Source: Clostridia bacterium
GTDB taxonomy: Bacteria; UBA6262; WVXT01
Assembly (NCBI GenBank): GCA_030671905.1
Contig: DAOVHK010000004.1
Coordinates: forward strand, 1 to 26,589
Direction: 5' to 3'
Length of the DNA stretch: 26,589 nucleotides
A program made the position numbers and the translations under genes. Below the pieces are notes generated by a model. That model was not told the DNA's origin and did not search any database. It worked only from the letters and a program-made list of their open reading frames with translations. This document shows, piece after piece, positions 1 to 6,774 of the stretch (positions are counted from its first letter, which is position 1; each line of letters opens with the position of its first letter).

Positions 1-1
1 C

Positions 2-58
2 GTTCCTGGAGGAAAGGTCATTTCTGGGGAAATCTATGAAGTATTACAGGTGGTCTAA
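2..58 (+). CDS. C-terminal tail of a truncated upstream gene (unknown)
   Basis: An open frame enters from the left edge and reads VPGGKVISGEIYEVLQVV before a TAA at 56-58. The composition looks like a protein end, and its direction matches all other genes. It is too short to identify. The other forward frames either close earlier or have no codon structure, but 18 codons is weak evidence by itself. Confidence 0.3.
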   Translation, partial: VPGGKVISGEIYEVLQVV

Positions 59-75
59 ATGGGTGTATCTGGTTT

Positions 76-113
76 CATCCGTTGGGCATTTTGCCAAATT
101 TAGCTAACGGGTG
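76..113. repeat. Imperfect hairpin upstream of the MscS gene
   Basis: CATCCGTT (76-83) pairs with AACGGGTG (106-113) through one G-T wobble. Inside it lies a smaller hairpin, GGC (85-87) with GCC (93-95). The CTAACGGG end recurs at 23774-23781. It may be a decayed REP-like element or the terminator of the truncated upstream gene, but no T-run follows, so I favour a repeat. Confidence 0.4.
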
Positions 114-193
114 AGTTTTGAGTAGGCTCAGGACATTGGGCGAAATTCCGGTAAAGGGGCAGTCGCCACTATTTTTATATGAGGAGAGTTGAT

Positions 194-1246
194 ATGTTTA
201 AAGGTTTCTTACAGCAAACATTCTTGCACAACAGGATTTTGGACTATCTTATTTGTCTTTCTGTCTTTCTCATTGGTATTATTGTTATTCAAATCTTCAA
301 GAGATTCTTGCTAAAGCGCCTAAGGGAATGGGCAAAGAGAACTGCTACTACCACAGATGATTTTTTGATTCGTATGATTGAAAAGGAATTGTTACCTCTA
401 TTCTATTTTGGTGCTTTTTATGTGAGCATTCAAGGCTTAACTCTGAATCCCGCCTTAGAGAAAGGTATTAATGTTTTAGGTTTAATTCTTTTGACTATCT
501 TTGGTGTTCGTTTTTTACTGGCTATAATTGTTTATGGTCTTGAAAATTATTGGGTAAAGAAGGAGAAAGATGTAGCTAAGAAACAAGGGATCAAAGGGAT
601 ACTTATGACGGTAAAGGTCATTGTCTGGGGACTTGCTATTATTGTTTTATTGGATAATTTTGGCATTAAAGTTTCTGCCTTAATTGCCGGGTTAGGCATC
701 GGGGGTGTGGCAATTGCTCTGGCTGCCCAGTCAATTTTGGGAGACTTATTCAGTTACTTTTCCATATTCTTTGACCGTCCGTTTAAGATTGGAGATTTTA
801 TCATCGTTGGAGATCTTTTGGGAACAGTTGAACATATCGGCATTAAGACTACACGAGTTCGCAGTTTGGGTGGGGAGCAGTTAGTATTTTCTAATACTGA
901 CCTTACTAATTCGCGCGTGCGAAACTACAAGAGAATGGACAGGCGCCGTGTGGTTTTCAGACTTGGAGTTACCTATGAGACAGGTCTTCGAGAGTTAAAA
1001 GAAATACCGGTAGTAATCACGAATATCATAAAAGGAATTAACGATACGGTCTTTGACCGTGCACACTTCTTTTCTTATGGAGATTTTAGTCTTGTTTTTG
1101 AGATAGTTTATTATGTTATAGGTAGTGACTACAATAAGTATATGGACATTCAGCAGGAAATAAATCTCAAGATAAAAGAAGAGTTTGAGAAACACGGAAT
1201 TGAATTTGCTTACCCAACGCAGACATTATATCTAAATAAAACATAA
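194..1246 (+). CDS. MscS-family mechanosensitive ion channel
   Basis: Small-conductance mechanosensitive channel of the inner membrane, which opens under membrane tension to release solutes during hypo-osmotic shock. The 350-aa protein has hydrophobic helices near residues 15-35, 65-85, 90-115 and 140-160, then the family's glycine/alanine-rich pore helix (GLGIGGVAIALAAQS, 166-180) followed by DRPFKIGD and the beta domain. An in-frame ATG lies at 179, but AGGAG at 182-186 is correctly spaced (7 nt) for ATG 194 and would sit inside the gene if 179 were used, so I place the start at 194. It is followed by a tRNA pair and appears to be monocistronic. Family call firm; which MscS paralogue is unknown. 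Confidence 0.93.
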   Translation: MFKGFLQQTFLHNRILDYLICLSVFLIGIIVIQIFKRFLLKRLREWAKRTATTTDDFLIRMIEKELLPLFYFGAFYVSIQGLTLNPALEKGINVLGLILLTIFGVRFLLAIIVYGLENYWVKKEKDVAKKQGIKGILMTVKVIVWGLAIIVLLDNFGIKVSALIAGLGIGGVAIALAAQSILGDLFSYFSIFFDRPFKIGDFIIVGDLLGTVEHIGIKTTRVRSLGGEQLVFSNTDLTNSRVRNYKRMDRRRVVFRLGVTYETGLRELKEIPVVITNIIKGINDTVFDRAHFFSYGDFSLVFEIVYYVIGSDYNKYMDIQQEINLKIKEEFEKHGIEFAYPTQTLYLNKT

Positions 1247-1297
1247 ATAAAAAAGGGGATAGGTTACTTTTTTGTCTGGAAATAATATAGAAAACTG

Positions 1298-1326
1298 TAG
1301 AATTCATCTGGTAAAAGTATTATAAT
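1298..1326 (+). promoter_or_regulatory. Possible sigma70 promoter for the Arg/His tRNA pair
   Basis: A perfect TATAAT at 1321-1326 has TAGAAT (1298-1303) 17 bp upstream as a poor -35. It is well placed to transcribe tRNA-Arg and tRNA-His, about 90 nt downstream. In AT-rich DNA a single good -10 box is common, so this stays tentative. Confidence 0.3.
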
Positions 1327-1414
1327 CGTTTGCAAAAGGCAATTAGATGTTTAAGAGGCAAGTAAGAATTTTCGATGTAATGAATATTTTCAGTCCAAAT
1401 TAGGAAACAATAGT

Positions 1415-1491
<77 letters not shown>

Positions 1492-1495
1492 TGAT

Positions 1496-1571
1496 GGTGG
1501 GTGTAGCTCAATGGTAGAGCACATGGTTGTGGTCCATGTGGTTGCGGGTTCAATTCCCGTCATCCACCCCA
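1496..1571 (+). tRNA. tRNA-His (anticodon GTG)
   Basis: Acceptor GTGGGTG pairs with CATCCAC (one G-U). The extra G at -1 (1496) faces C73, the identity pair of bacterial tRNA-His. Anticodon stem CATGG/CCATG surrounds TTGTGGT, giving GTG. The T stem is GCGGG/CCCGT and CCA is encoded. A run TTTTTTAAAAAAGGG follows directly and could fold back on the 3' CCC as a weak terminator. Confidence 0.96.
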
Positions 1572-1628
1572 TTTTTTAAAAAAGGGATAGTTTTCCGAAC
1601 AAATTGGTAAACGGTAGGTATAATAGAA

Positions 1629-3026
1629 ATGGATTTAGAAGAGCGGATTAGACAAATTAATAATCCACAAGAATTTGTAAAAATTTGTAATACTATATTT
1701 ACTGAAATGTATAGAGATGATTTCCAGGTTATAGAAGGCACTAGATCTGATCAAGGGAACGATGGCTATATAACATCAGAAAAACGTATTTTAGCAATAT
1801 ATTGTCCTGTAAAACCGGAAAACAGAACCGACCGTGATTATCGACGAAAGATAAACAGTGATTTAGAAAAAGCTGAACAGCTGAAGGAATCTGGAAAACT
1901 TGAAATTAAAAAGTGGACATTTATTACGCCAGGAAAACTCAGTAACAATGTCATTCTACATTTGAAAAATAAAGCTAAAGAGTTTAATTTTGAGGGAAAT
2001 CATTTAGAAGCTACCTTTTTGGCAAACGAATTATATAGAAATAGACATTTACTAGAAAAATTCCCAAGTTTGCATATTCCAACAATAGAATCAAAATTAG
2101 ATGAAATACTAAAAGAATTAAAAAAGAATCATAAGGAAGAAATTACTGTTCCGGTTAATAAAAAAATATACGAAAAGAAAGTTAGCAAATATGAACGAAG
2201 TGAGGATTTAAAAAAAGTATTTGAGATTTTAGGAAAAGAACAAACGGAAACAAGTAAAACAGAATTAAAGTCTATATTTTATAAGACCACAGATAAAATT
2301 GCACAAGTAAACGCAATTCTTGGCCTATTAAATTGGTATGATCCATTAGAAAACAGAAACTCAGACATGATTGAATGGTGTAATGAAGGAATAAGACTTT
2401 CTGATATGTTAGAAAATAAGACGTTGCGTGCAATATTTTTGGCAAGTAAGGGTGTTTATCTTTCAGGAATGTGGTCAAAAGAAGACATGGAGACAGCATC
2501 TATTATTAGAGCAGGTAATATGATAGGCCTTCAAGTAATTTCTGAAGAGCAAAGACAGGAGAAAATAAAAGAATTACATCAACTCGAAGAACAATTTACT
2601 AATGCCTTTAAAGAAGCTATGGAAATAGCAATTGAACTTAAAAACGCTAACGTATTAGCACAAGTATGTCTTAATATCGGACAGGCAGCGGGAGAAAGAT
2701 TCATTCATCTGAACGCTCTAGGAGTTAAAAATCAAGCAGATCGCGAAAAAGTATTATCTAAGAGAATGCTACTTCATGCTAAAGAACTTTATTCAGCTAT
2801 AGGTTATGAACTAGGAGTTGGTTATGCGCTCCATAATTTAGCAAATCAGCTCTGTGCTTTTAGAGAGAAGGAAGAAGCGCTGAAATTGAATAAGATTGTA
2901 ATTGAAATAGCAAAGAAATATAACGATGTATCCTTATTGCAAACAGCAAATTGGCTAAAAGAAACTTTAACAACAGGCAAGATTCCCGATTATGTGCATG
3001 GTGAGAAGAGAGAAAGAAAGAAGTAG
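1629..3026 (+). CDS. Restriction-endonuclease-like N-terminus with TPR-like C-terminus; candidate defence protein
   Basis: 465 aa, not a family I can name. Residues about 10-150 resemble the Mrr/PD-(D/E)XK-like domain found at the N-terminus of many defence proteins: EGTRSDQGNDGY (36-47), then a beta strand ending AIYCPVK (56-62), then SDLEKA and KKWTFITP. D45 and K62 would be the catalytic pair, but position 60 is Pro where Glu, Asp or Gln is usual, so activity is uncertain. A charged linker (about 165-200) leads to paired helices (about 225-455) of TPR type, e.g. the stretch around YALHNLANQL. The gene is clearly AT-rich, lies 57 bp after tRNA-His, and has no good Shine-Dalgarno; TATAAT sits at 1619-1624, just before the ATG. 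Together these suggest transferred accessory DNA. The defence role is inference. Confidence 0.6.
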   Translation: MDLEERIRQINNPQEFVKICNTIFTEMYRDDFQVIEGTRSDQGNDGYITSEKRILAIYCPVKPENRTDRDYRRKINSDLEKAEQLKESGKLEIKKWTFITPGKLSNNVILHLKNKAKEFNFEGNHLEATFLANELYRNRHLLEKFPSLHIPTIESKLDEILKELKKNHKEEITVPVNKKIYEKKVSKYERSEDLKKVFEILGKEQTETSKTELKSIFYKTTDKIAQVNAILGLLNWYDPLENRNSDMIEWCNEGIRLSDMLENKTLRAIFLASKGVYLSGMWSKEDMETASIIRAGNMIGLQVISEEQRQEKIKELHQLEEQFTNAFKEAMEIAIELKNANVLAQVCLNIGQAAGERFIHLNALGVKNQADREKVLSKRMLLHAKELYSAIGYELGVGYALHNLANQLCAFREKEEALKLNKIVIEIAKKYNDVSLLQTANWLKETLTTGKIPDYVHGEKRERKK

Positions 3027-3129
3027 TTTTTAGATGACTTTCTCAGTCTAAGAGCTTAAGTAAAAATCGAAAGGGCTGCTCTTTTAAAAAAATAAAGTAA
3101 ATTTTCACCTGATACATAAAGACGAGCCC

Positions 3130-3148
3130 CGTTCCAAATATTTGAACG
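3130..3148. repeat. Interrupted palindrome centred on CAAATATTTG
   Basis: CGTT, one extra C, the perfect 10-bp palindrome CAAATATTTG (3135-3144), then AACG. The outer four bases also pair, giving a 14-bp stem system with one bulge. It could be a protein-binding site or a decayed repeat end. Confidence 0.4.
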
Positions 3149-3160
3149 TTTAAATTTTTA

Positions 3161-3174
3161 TTTGGGTACCCAAA
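3161..3174. repeat. Perfect 14-bp palindrome TTTGGGTACCCAAA
   Basis: The sequence equals its own reverse complement over 14 bp with no loop, which suits a dimeric DNA-binding protein rather than an RNA hairpin. It lies about 100 bp upstream of the promoter at 3271. Confidence 0.45.
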
Positions 3175-3270
3175 ATTTTAGGGACAGTTTGGGCAACAGA
3201 CAGGATAAACGACCCATTTTTTTAAATGTACCCCTTGATATATTTTGTTTCCTAGTTTTAAAAATTCCCC

Positions 3271-3299
3271 TTGACATATTAGGAGAAATATTGTATATT
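3271..3299 (+). promoter_or_regulatory. Near-consensus sigma70 promoter of the nucleotidyltransferase module
   Basis: TTGACA at 3271-3276, a 17-bp spacer, and TATATT at 3294-3299. Transcription would start near 3306, about 33 nt before the ATG at 3339. This is one of the two best promoters in the window. An ATTGTATA motif overlaps the -10 box, so a repressor bound there would block it. Confidence 0.75.
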
Positions 3300-3310
3300 T
3301 TAATACAGAG

Positions 3311-3332
3311 AATTGTATAAAAATATACAATT
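3311..3332. promoter_or_regulatory. Inverted-repeat operator downstream of the -10 box
   Basis: AATTGTATA (3311-3319), spacer AAAA, then TATACAATT (3324-3332): a perfect 9-bp inverted repeat. The same ATTGTATA half-site occurs at 3290-3297 across the -10 box and, as ATTGTAT, at 3334-3340 over the start codon. Iterated half-sites over promoter and start are typical of autoregulated toxin-antitoxin operons. No Shine-Dalgarno is visible in this leader. Confidence 0.6.
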
Positions 3333-3338
3333 AATTGT

Positions 3339-3926
3339 ATGAATTATCGGATAGATAAACAGGGTTTATTGGACAGAATTAGCATTTGGGATAGTTTTCT
3401 TAAAAGAAAAGTTCATTTGATTGCCTGTGGAGGAACTGCGTTGACACTTTTGGGAGTGAAAGCATCCACTAAGGATATTGATTTAATTGTGCCGGATTTA
3501 ACTGAGTATAAGTATCTTATAAACAATTTAAAACAACTCGGCTATAAATCTGCAAGTGGTTGGGGTTGGACAAGAGGAGATGGTTTTATTTTTGATTTAT
3601 TTAGAGGCAAGATAGTGCATACTACGGAATTATTAGATTCGCCGTTAAATAAAGGAAATCACATTTTAATAAAAGAATTTAGCCATATTTATTTAGGGGT
3701 GCTTAATTATTACGACCTTATTATGGCCAAGTTGTTTAGAGCGACTACGGTAGATATAGAGGATTGCCTTTCCCTAGTGAAAGATAAAAGACAAGAAATA
3801 GATCTGAATTTGCTAGAGAAGCGTTTTAGAGAGACAGCTTCTTTTGATGTTTCAGAAGATAAGGTAAATAATAATTTGGAATATTTCTTAAAAATTATTA
3901 AAAAAGAAGGTTTAAGCGATGGCTAA
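3339..3926 (+). CDS. DUF6036/AbiEii-like nucleotidyltransferase, probable toxin
   Basis: 195-aa Pol-beta-type nucleotidyltransferase. Visible motifs are CGGTALTLLG (30-39) and STKDIDL (43-49), giving the GG...DxD metal site (D46, D48), with D86 in FIFDLF as the likely third carboxylate. All catalytic residues are present. Related small nucleotidyltransferases (AbiEii, MenT) act as toxins that modify tRNA or other RNAs; whether this one does so is inference. The next gene starts 8 bp before this one ends, so translation is coupled. In AbiE the antitoxin gene usually comes first; here the enzyme comes first. It has its own promoter and operator. Alternatively it is an unlinked aminoglycoside-type transferase, which the tight pairing argues against. 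Confidence 0.75.
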   Translation: MNYRIDKQGLLDRISIWDSFLKRKVHLIACGGTALTLLGVKASTKDIDLIVPDLTEYKYLINNLKQLGYKSASGWGWTRGDGFIFDLFRGKIVHTTELLDSPLNKGNHILIKEFSHIYLGVLNYYDLIMAKLFRATTVDIEDCLSLVKDKRQEIDLNLLEKRFRETASFDVSEDKVNNNLEYFLKIIKKEGLSDG

Positions 3927-4587
3927 TAAGAACCTATTTAAAAGATTAAGTAGATTAGGGTTTCCATTATTTGAAACTGAAGAGGAGCAGGATGTGAATG
4001 CAACCTTGGCGGATGTGGTTAAAAGTAAAGATCTTCGTCTTTGGGAGGGTTTTCCTGTTGTATTAGGTAACAGTGCGGAAAGAGGAATGTTCAATTATTA
4101 TATGGTCAAAGGGTATCTAAAGAAACCGGTTGATAAGGCCTATTTGGTTTCATTAATGGTTATGTCACTTGCTCTTTATAAAGTCTTAAGTCTAAAATTC
4201 TCCTGGGTGGATAAATTTTATAAATCTCTACCGGCTGATAGAAAAAAAGAATTCAATAGTTTTCTAGAAAAACTTAAAAAAGATGAAGATTTAGTAGTTG
4301 AATCTTATGTTATGTCTAGCCAGAGACTTAAATCTACCTTTAATAATTATTTTAGTCAAGTGCAATCAAAACTTAGTGACTTGCTTTCTATAAAAGAAGA
4401 GTTTAGTCTTGAATATTCATTGTCTCAAGTTTTCTCGCCTAAGCAAAAAGAGTTATTTTTGAAAAAGCTTAAAGGAGAAAAATTAACAAAGACTGAAAAA
4501 GAATATTTTTCTAGAGTAGTGAAAAAGAAGGTTTTAGCTTTAGCTAATCCGGAATTACATCGCTTATCCCAGAAATTATTGGAATAA
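3919..4587 (+). CDS. Partner of the nucleotidyltransferase; possible HTH antitoxin or regulator
   Basis: 222-aa protein that I cannot assign to a named family. It is charged and mostly helical, with a short hydrophobic helix around 75-90 (VSLMVMSLALYKVL). The C-terminal 50 residues (FSPKQKELFLKKL, then GEKLTKTEKEYFSRVVKKK) look like a basic helix-turn-helix followed by an ALANPELHRLSQKLL tail, a pattern I associate with regulators that accompany nucleotidyltransferase genes. The ATG at 3919 lies within the end of the upstream gene in another frame; AAGAAGG at 3904-3910 can serve as its ribosome binding site. The inferred role is to neutralise the enzyme and/or bind the ATTGTATA operator. A substrate-recognition subunit is the main alternative. 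Confidence 0.5.
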   Translation: MANKNLFKRLSRLGFPLFETEEEQDVNATLADVVKSKDLRLWEGFPVVLGNSAERGMFNYYMVKGYLKKPVDKAYLVSLMVMSLALYKVLSLKFSWVDKFYKSLPADRKKEFNSFLEKLKKDEDLVVESYVMSSQRLKSTFNNYFSQVQSKLSDLLSIKEEFSLEYSLSQVFSPKQKELFLKKLKGEKLTKTEKEYFSRVVKKKVLALANPELHRLSQKLLE

Positions 4588-4594
4588 ATAAAAA

Positions 4595-4612
4595 GGGGTC
4601 AGAGTCATTTTT
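4595..4612 (+). repeat. Dispersed repeat, family A (half hairpin)
   Basis: GGGGTCAGAGTCATTTTT lies 7 bp after the stop codon of the preceding gene, with an A-run before it. The reverse complement is found at 7824-7842, and a full, slightly diverged hairpin at 14575-14618. I know this motif as a REP-like element of uncultured bacteria, often linked to REP-associated (Y1) transposases, but no transposase is present here. Confidence 0.7.
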
Positions 4613-4620
4613 ATTTAGAC

Positions 4621-5043
4621 ATGAGACTTCCCAAAAATAATTATGAGCTTAATAAAATTTTTAGAAACTTAGAAACTCCTAATGTGCCTCAATTTAAAGG
4701 CGAATACTTTGTTGATATGTTAACTGGTCTCCCCAGTCTTAGAAAATTTTTACATCGCAAAGTTTTTTATCATGAAAATAATAGAGTGTTAGGATACAAT
4801 GTGCTCCTTAAGAACATGATATGGGGACGGTTTTTCCTTGAAGAAGGGATTTGCAAAGAGATGGACTCAATAAAGGTGGTAGTAATAAATTATAATAGGC
4901 CAGAAAATTCATTTATTTCTAATAGAATCATAGACTATGTAAAATGTATAAAAGAAAATACTCTATACCTTGGACGGTTTAATTACTTATTAAGGGGAAA
5001 GTTTTTCTTTTTCGGATACTTTTCTTTACTAAAAGTAAAGTAA
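4621..5043 (+). CDS. Hypothetical protein, 140 aa
   Basis: Not recognised. The sequence alternates hydrophobic and polar residues (VLGYNVLLKNMIWGRFFLEE near 56-75; NTLYLGRFNYLLRGKFFFFG near 113-132), which suggests a small beta-barrel, perhaps lipocalin- or nitrobindin-like, though that is a guess. No signal peptide. The ATG lies 8 bp after a family A repeat with no Shine-Dalgarno between, so the repeat may have replaced the original leader or the true start may differ. The AT-rich composition matches the preceding accessory genes. Confidence 0.5.
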   Translation: MRLPKNNYELNKIFRNLETPNVPQFKGEYFVDMLTGLPSLRKFLHRKVFYHENNRVLGYNVLLKNMIWGRFFLEEGICKEMDSIKVVVINYNRPENSFISNRIIDYVKCIKENTLYLGRFNYLLRGKFFFFGYFSLLKVK

Positions 5044-5109
5044 ACCTTTAGGGCGGGGCTTTGCAAAAAGCAAGAAGTTGGGCGAAAGACTAAATATTAA
5101 AGAGAAGAA

Positions 5110-5829
5110 ATGATGAAAATTATTCGCTATTTAGTGCTAACATCTTTGGTTATAGCTATATCTGGATGTTCATGTTTGCAAGAAAACAAAGATGTCTTAT
5201 TTCAAGTGTCGACCATGAATGCTATTTTAGAAAGGGATTATGATGGAGAAATAACTTATAAAGAGTTGAGGCAGCATGGTGACTTTGGGATAGGTACTTT
5301 TAACAGCCTTGACGGAGAATTGTTTGCATTGGAGGGTAAATTCTATCGAATAAAAGCAGATGGGATGGCCTATCCTGTTGATGATTCGATGAAGACACCA
5401 TTTGCCGTAGTAACTTTCTTCGAACCTGATAAATCAGTATTGTTAGATGGGGCTTCTGACTATAAGCAATTGCAACAATATTTAGACAATCTATTGCCTA
5501 CAAAAGACATTTTCTATGCTATTAAAATAGAAGGGACTTTCAAGTATATCAAGGCAAGAAATATCCCCAGGCAAAATAAACCATATCCTCAGTTTAGTGA
5601 AGTGGTCAAAAGTCAGTTAATATTTGAATTTCATGATGTAGAAGGGACTATAGTAGGATTTCGCAGTCCGGCTTATGTGGAAGGAATGAGTGTTCCAGGG
5701 TATCACTTTCATTTTATCACTAAAGATAGAAAGACAGGAGGACATTTACTCGAGGGCCAGATGCAAGATGTAAAAATTGAAATTGACTATACTCCCGAGT
5801 TTCATGTAGCATTGTCAGAAAGTGGCTAG
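5110..5829 (+). CDS. budA: Alpha-acetolactate decarboxylase, lipoprotein form
   Basis: Converts (S)-2-acetolactate to (R)-acetoin and CO2. 239 aa with the family signatures HGDFGIGTFNSLDGEL and PGYHFHFI...GGH. The zinc ligands are H199, H201 and H212, with the same spacing as His194/196/207 of the Brevibacillus enzyme, and the conserved Arg lies in the RNIPR segment. The N-terminus (residues 4-20) is a lipoprotein signal ending ISGC, so the mature enzyme would be anchored through C20 outside the cytoplasm, as in some other secreted members. No acetolactate synthase or acetoin dehydrogenase gene is nearby. AAAGAGAAGAAATG gives a purine-rich ribosome binding site. A NodB-like gene follows after 25 bp. 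Confidence 0.9.
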   Translation: MMKIIRYLVLTSLVIAISGCSCLQENKDVLFQVSTMNAILERDYDGEITYKELRQHGDFGIGTFNSLDGELFALEGKFYRIKADGMAYPVDDSMKTPFAVVTFFEPDKSVLLDGASDYKQLQQYLDNLLPTKDIFYAIKIEGTFKYIKARNIPRQNKPYPQFSEVVKSQLIFEFHDVEGTIVGFRSPAYVEGMSVPGYHFHFITKDRKTGGHLLEGQMQDVKIEIDYTPEFHVALSESG

Positions 5830-5854
5830 TTTATTAAGTTAGATTTAACAAATT

Positions 5855-6703
5855 ATGTTATATCTTATTTTTACTATAGATGGAGATTGGAAAGAATATT
5901 TTGATGTTAATTTATCTGAGGAGAAAAGACTCCCCAATGTGGGAGTTATGCAAGATTTAATTAAGCAGGAGATAAAAGTAGCAACAGGTAATCTTGAGGG
6001 ACGGTTTATTCATTTTATCCATACTTCACCAAGAGCGCGTAATTTCTTTCTTAATGAACCTTTTATGAAGTTTTGGAAACAAATTATGGAAAATGGCGGC
6101 GATATCGGTATTCATCCTCATGAGGATGATCCACACAAAGCATATTATTTTCAGGATAGTTCGAGAATGAAGAAGGTGATTTCCGGGCAAGTTGGTGCAT
6201 TGCGAAAGCAGGGATTGAGTGTTTGTGCTTATCGGGGAGGTTACCTTGCCTTCTCCAGCAACTTAATCCCTATTTTGGAAGAGAATGGTTTGTGTTTCGA
6301 TTTTTCCTGTGAGCCTGGAAGATATTTAGTTGATAGCGACAAGTTGGTATCTGATTGGAGGGAAGCTCCGACATCGCTTTATCGAATGAGTTACCACGAC
6401 CATCGGAAAGCAGGGGATTCTCAGGTTTACGAGATTCCTGTGGGAACGTCGAAAGGACACTATCTTTATTTTGAAAAATCCACACCCGAAATTATAGAGG
6501 AGACTGCTTTGGATTTGAGAGAAGAGTCTACGAAAGACTCCCATGATATCATAGTTTCTGTCTTAACCCACACCTATGAATACACATCTTTAGATGAGAT
6601 TAAGAATATAGAAGAAAAAATTTCTTTATTGAAAAAGTATGGGCGTTTTATTAATCTGAAAGAATTACGGAATATTATTGAAGATTTACCTAAAAAAAGT
6701 TAA
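5855..6703 (+). CDS. NodB-like polysaccharide deacetylase family protein
   Basis: 282 aa with carbohydrate esterase 4 signatures in order: FTIDGD (6-11, catalytic and metal Asp), GIHPHEDD (85-92, metal ligands H87 and H89), YRGG (126-129), and LTHTYEY near residue 241 supplying the late His. Metal-dependent removal of an N-acetyl or similar group from a sugar or other amide is the family chemistry; the substrate here is unknown. No signal peptide or membrane helix is visible, so it acts in the cytoplasm, unlike peptidoglycan deacetylases. Ribosome binding site weak. It lies between an acetolactate decarboxylase and an aminomutase, so a small-molecule substrate is conceivable. Confidence 0.8.
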   Translation: MLYLIFTIDGDWKEYFDVNLSEEKRLPNVGVMQDLIKQEIKVATGNLEGRFIHFIHTSPRARNFFLNEPFMKFWKQIMENGGDIGIHPHEDDPHKAYYFQDSSRMKKVISGQVGALRKQGLSVCAYRGGYLAFSSNLIPILEENGLCFDFSCEPGRYLVDSDKLVSDWREAPTSLYRMSYHDHRKAGDSQVYEIPVGTSKGHYLYFEKSTPEIIEETALDLREESTKDSHDIIVSVLTHTYEYTSLDEIKNIEEKISLLKKYGRFINLKELRNIIEDLPKKS

Positions 6704-6774
6704 AATATATAGTAAAGAAACCTTCAAATCGTTACAGAGTTTTTTAGAAACCTGGGTGTAAGAAAGGAGTAATT

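Larger units (their letters stand above)
3027..3338. other. 312-bp non-coding spacer between two accessory modules
   Basis: No ORF here looks real. The first 60 bp holds a weak hairpin, AAAGGG/CTCTTT (3070-3084) followed by T-rich DNA, that could end the preceding gene. The middle holds two palindromes (3130-3148 and 3161-3174). The last 70 bp is a promoter-operator for the downstream pair. The stretch about 3175-3240 shows nothing I can assign. Confidence 0.5.

Noticed and set aside
179..193. ATG 179 as the MscS start
   Set aside because: The only good Shine-Dalgarno (182-186) lies downstream of it and suits ATG 194.
3919..4587. Reading the partner protein as a membrane protein because of the hydrophobic stretch near residue 80
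   Set aside because: The stretch is short and single, and the rest is highly charged; a buried helix is more likely.
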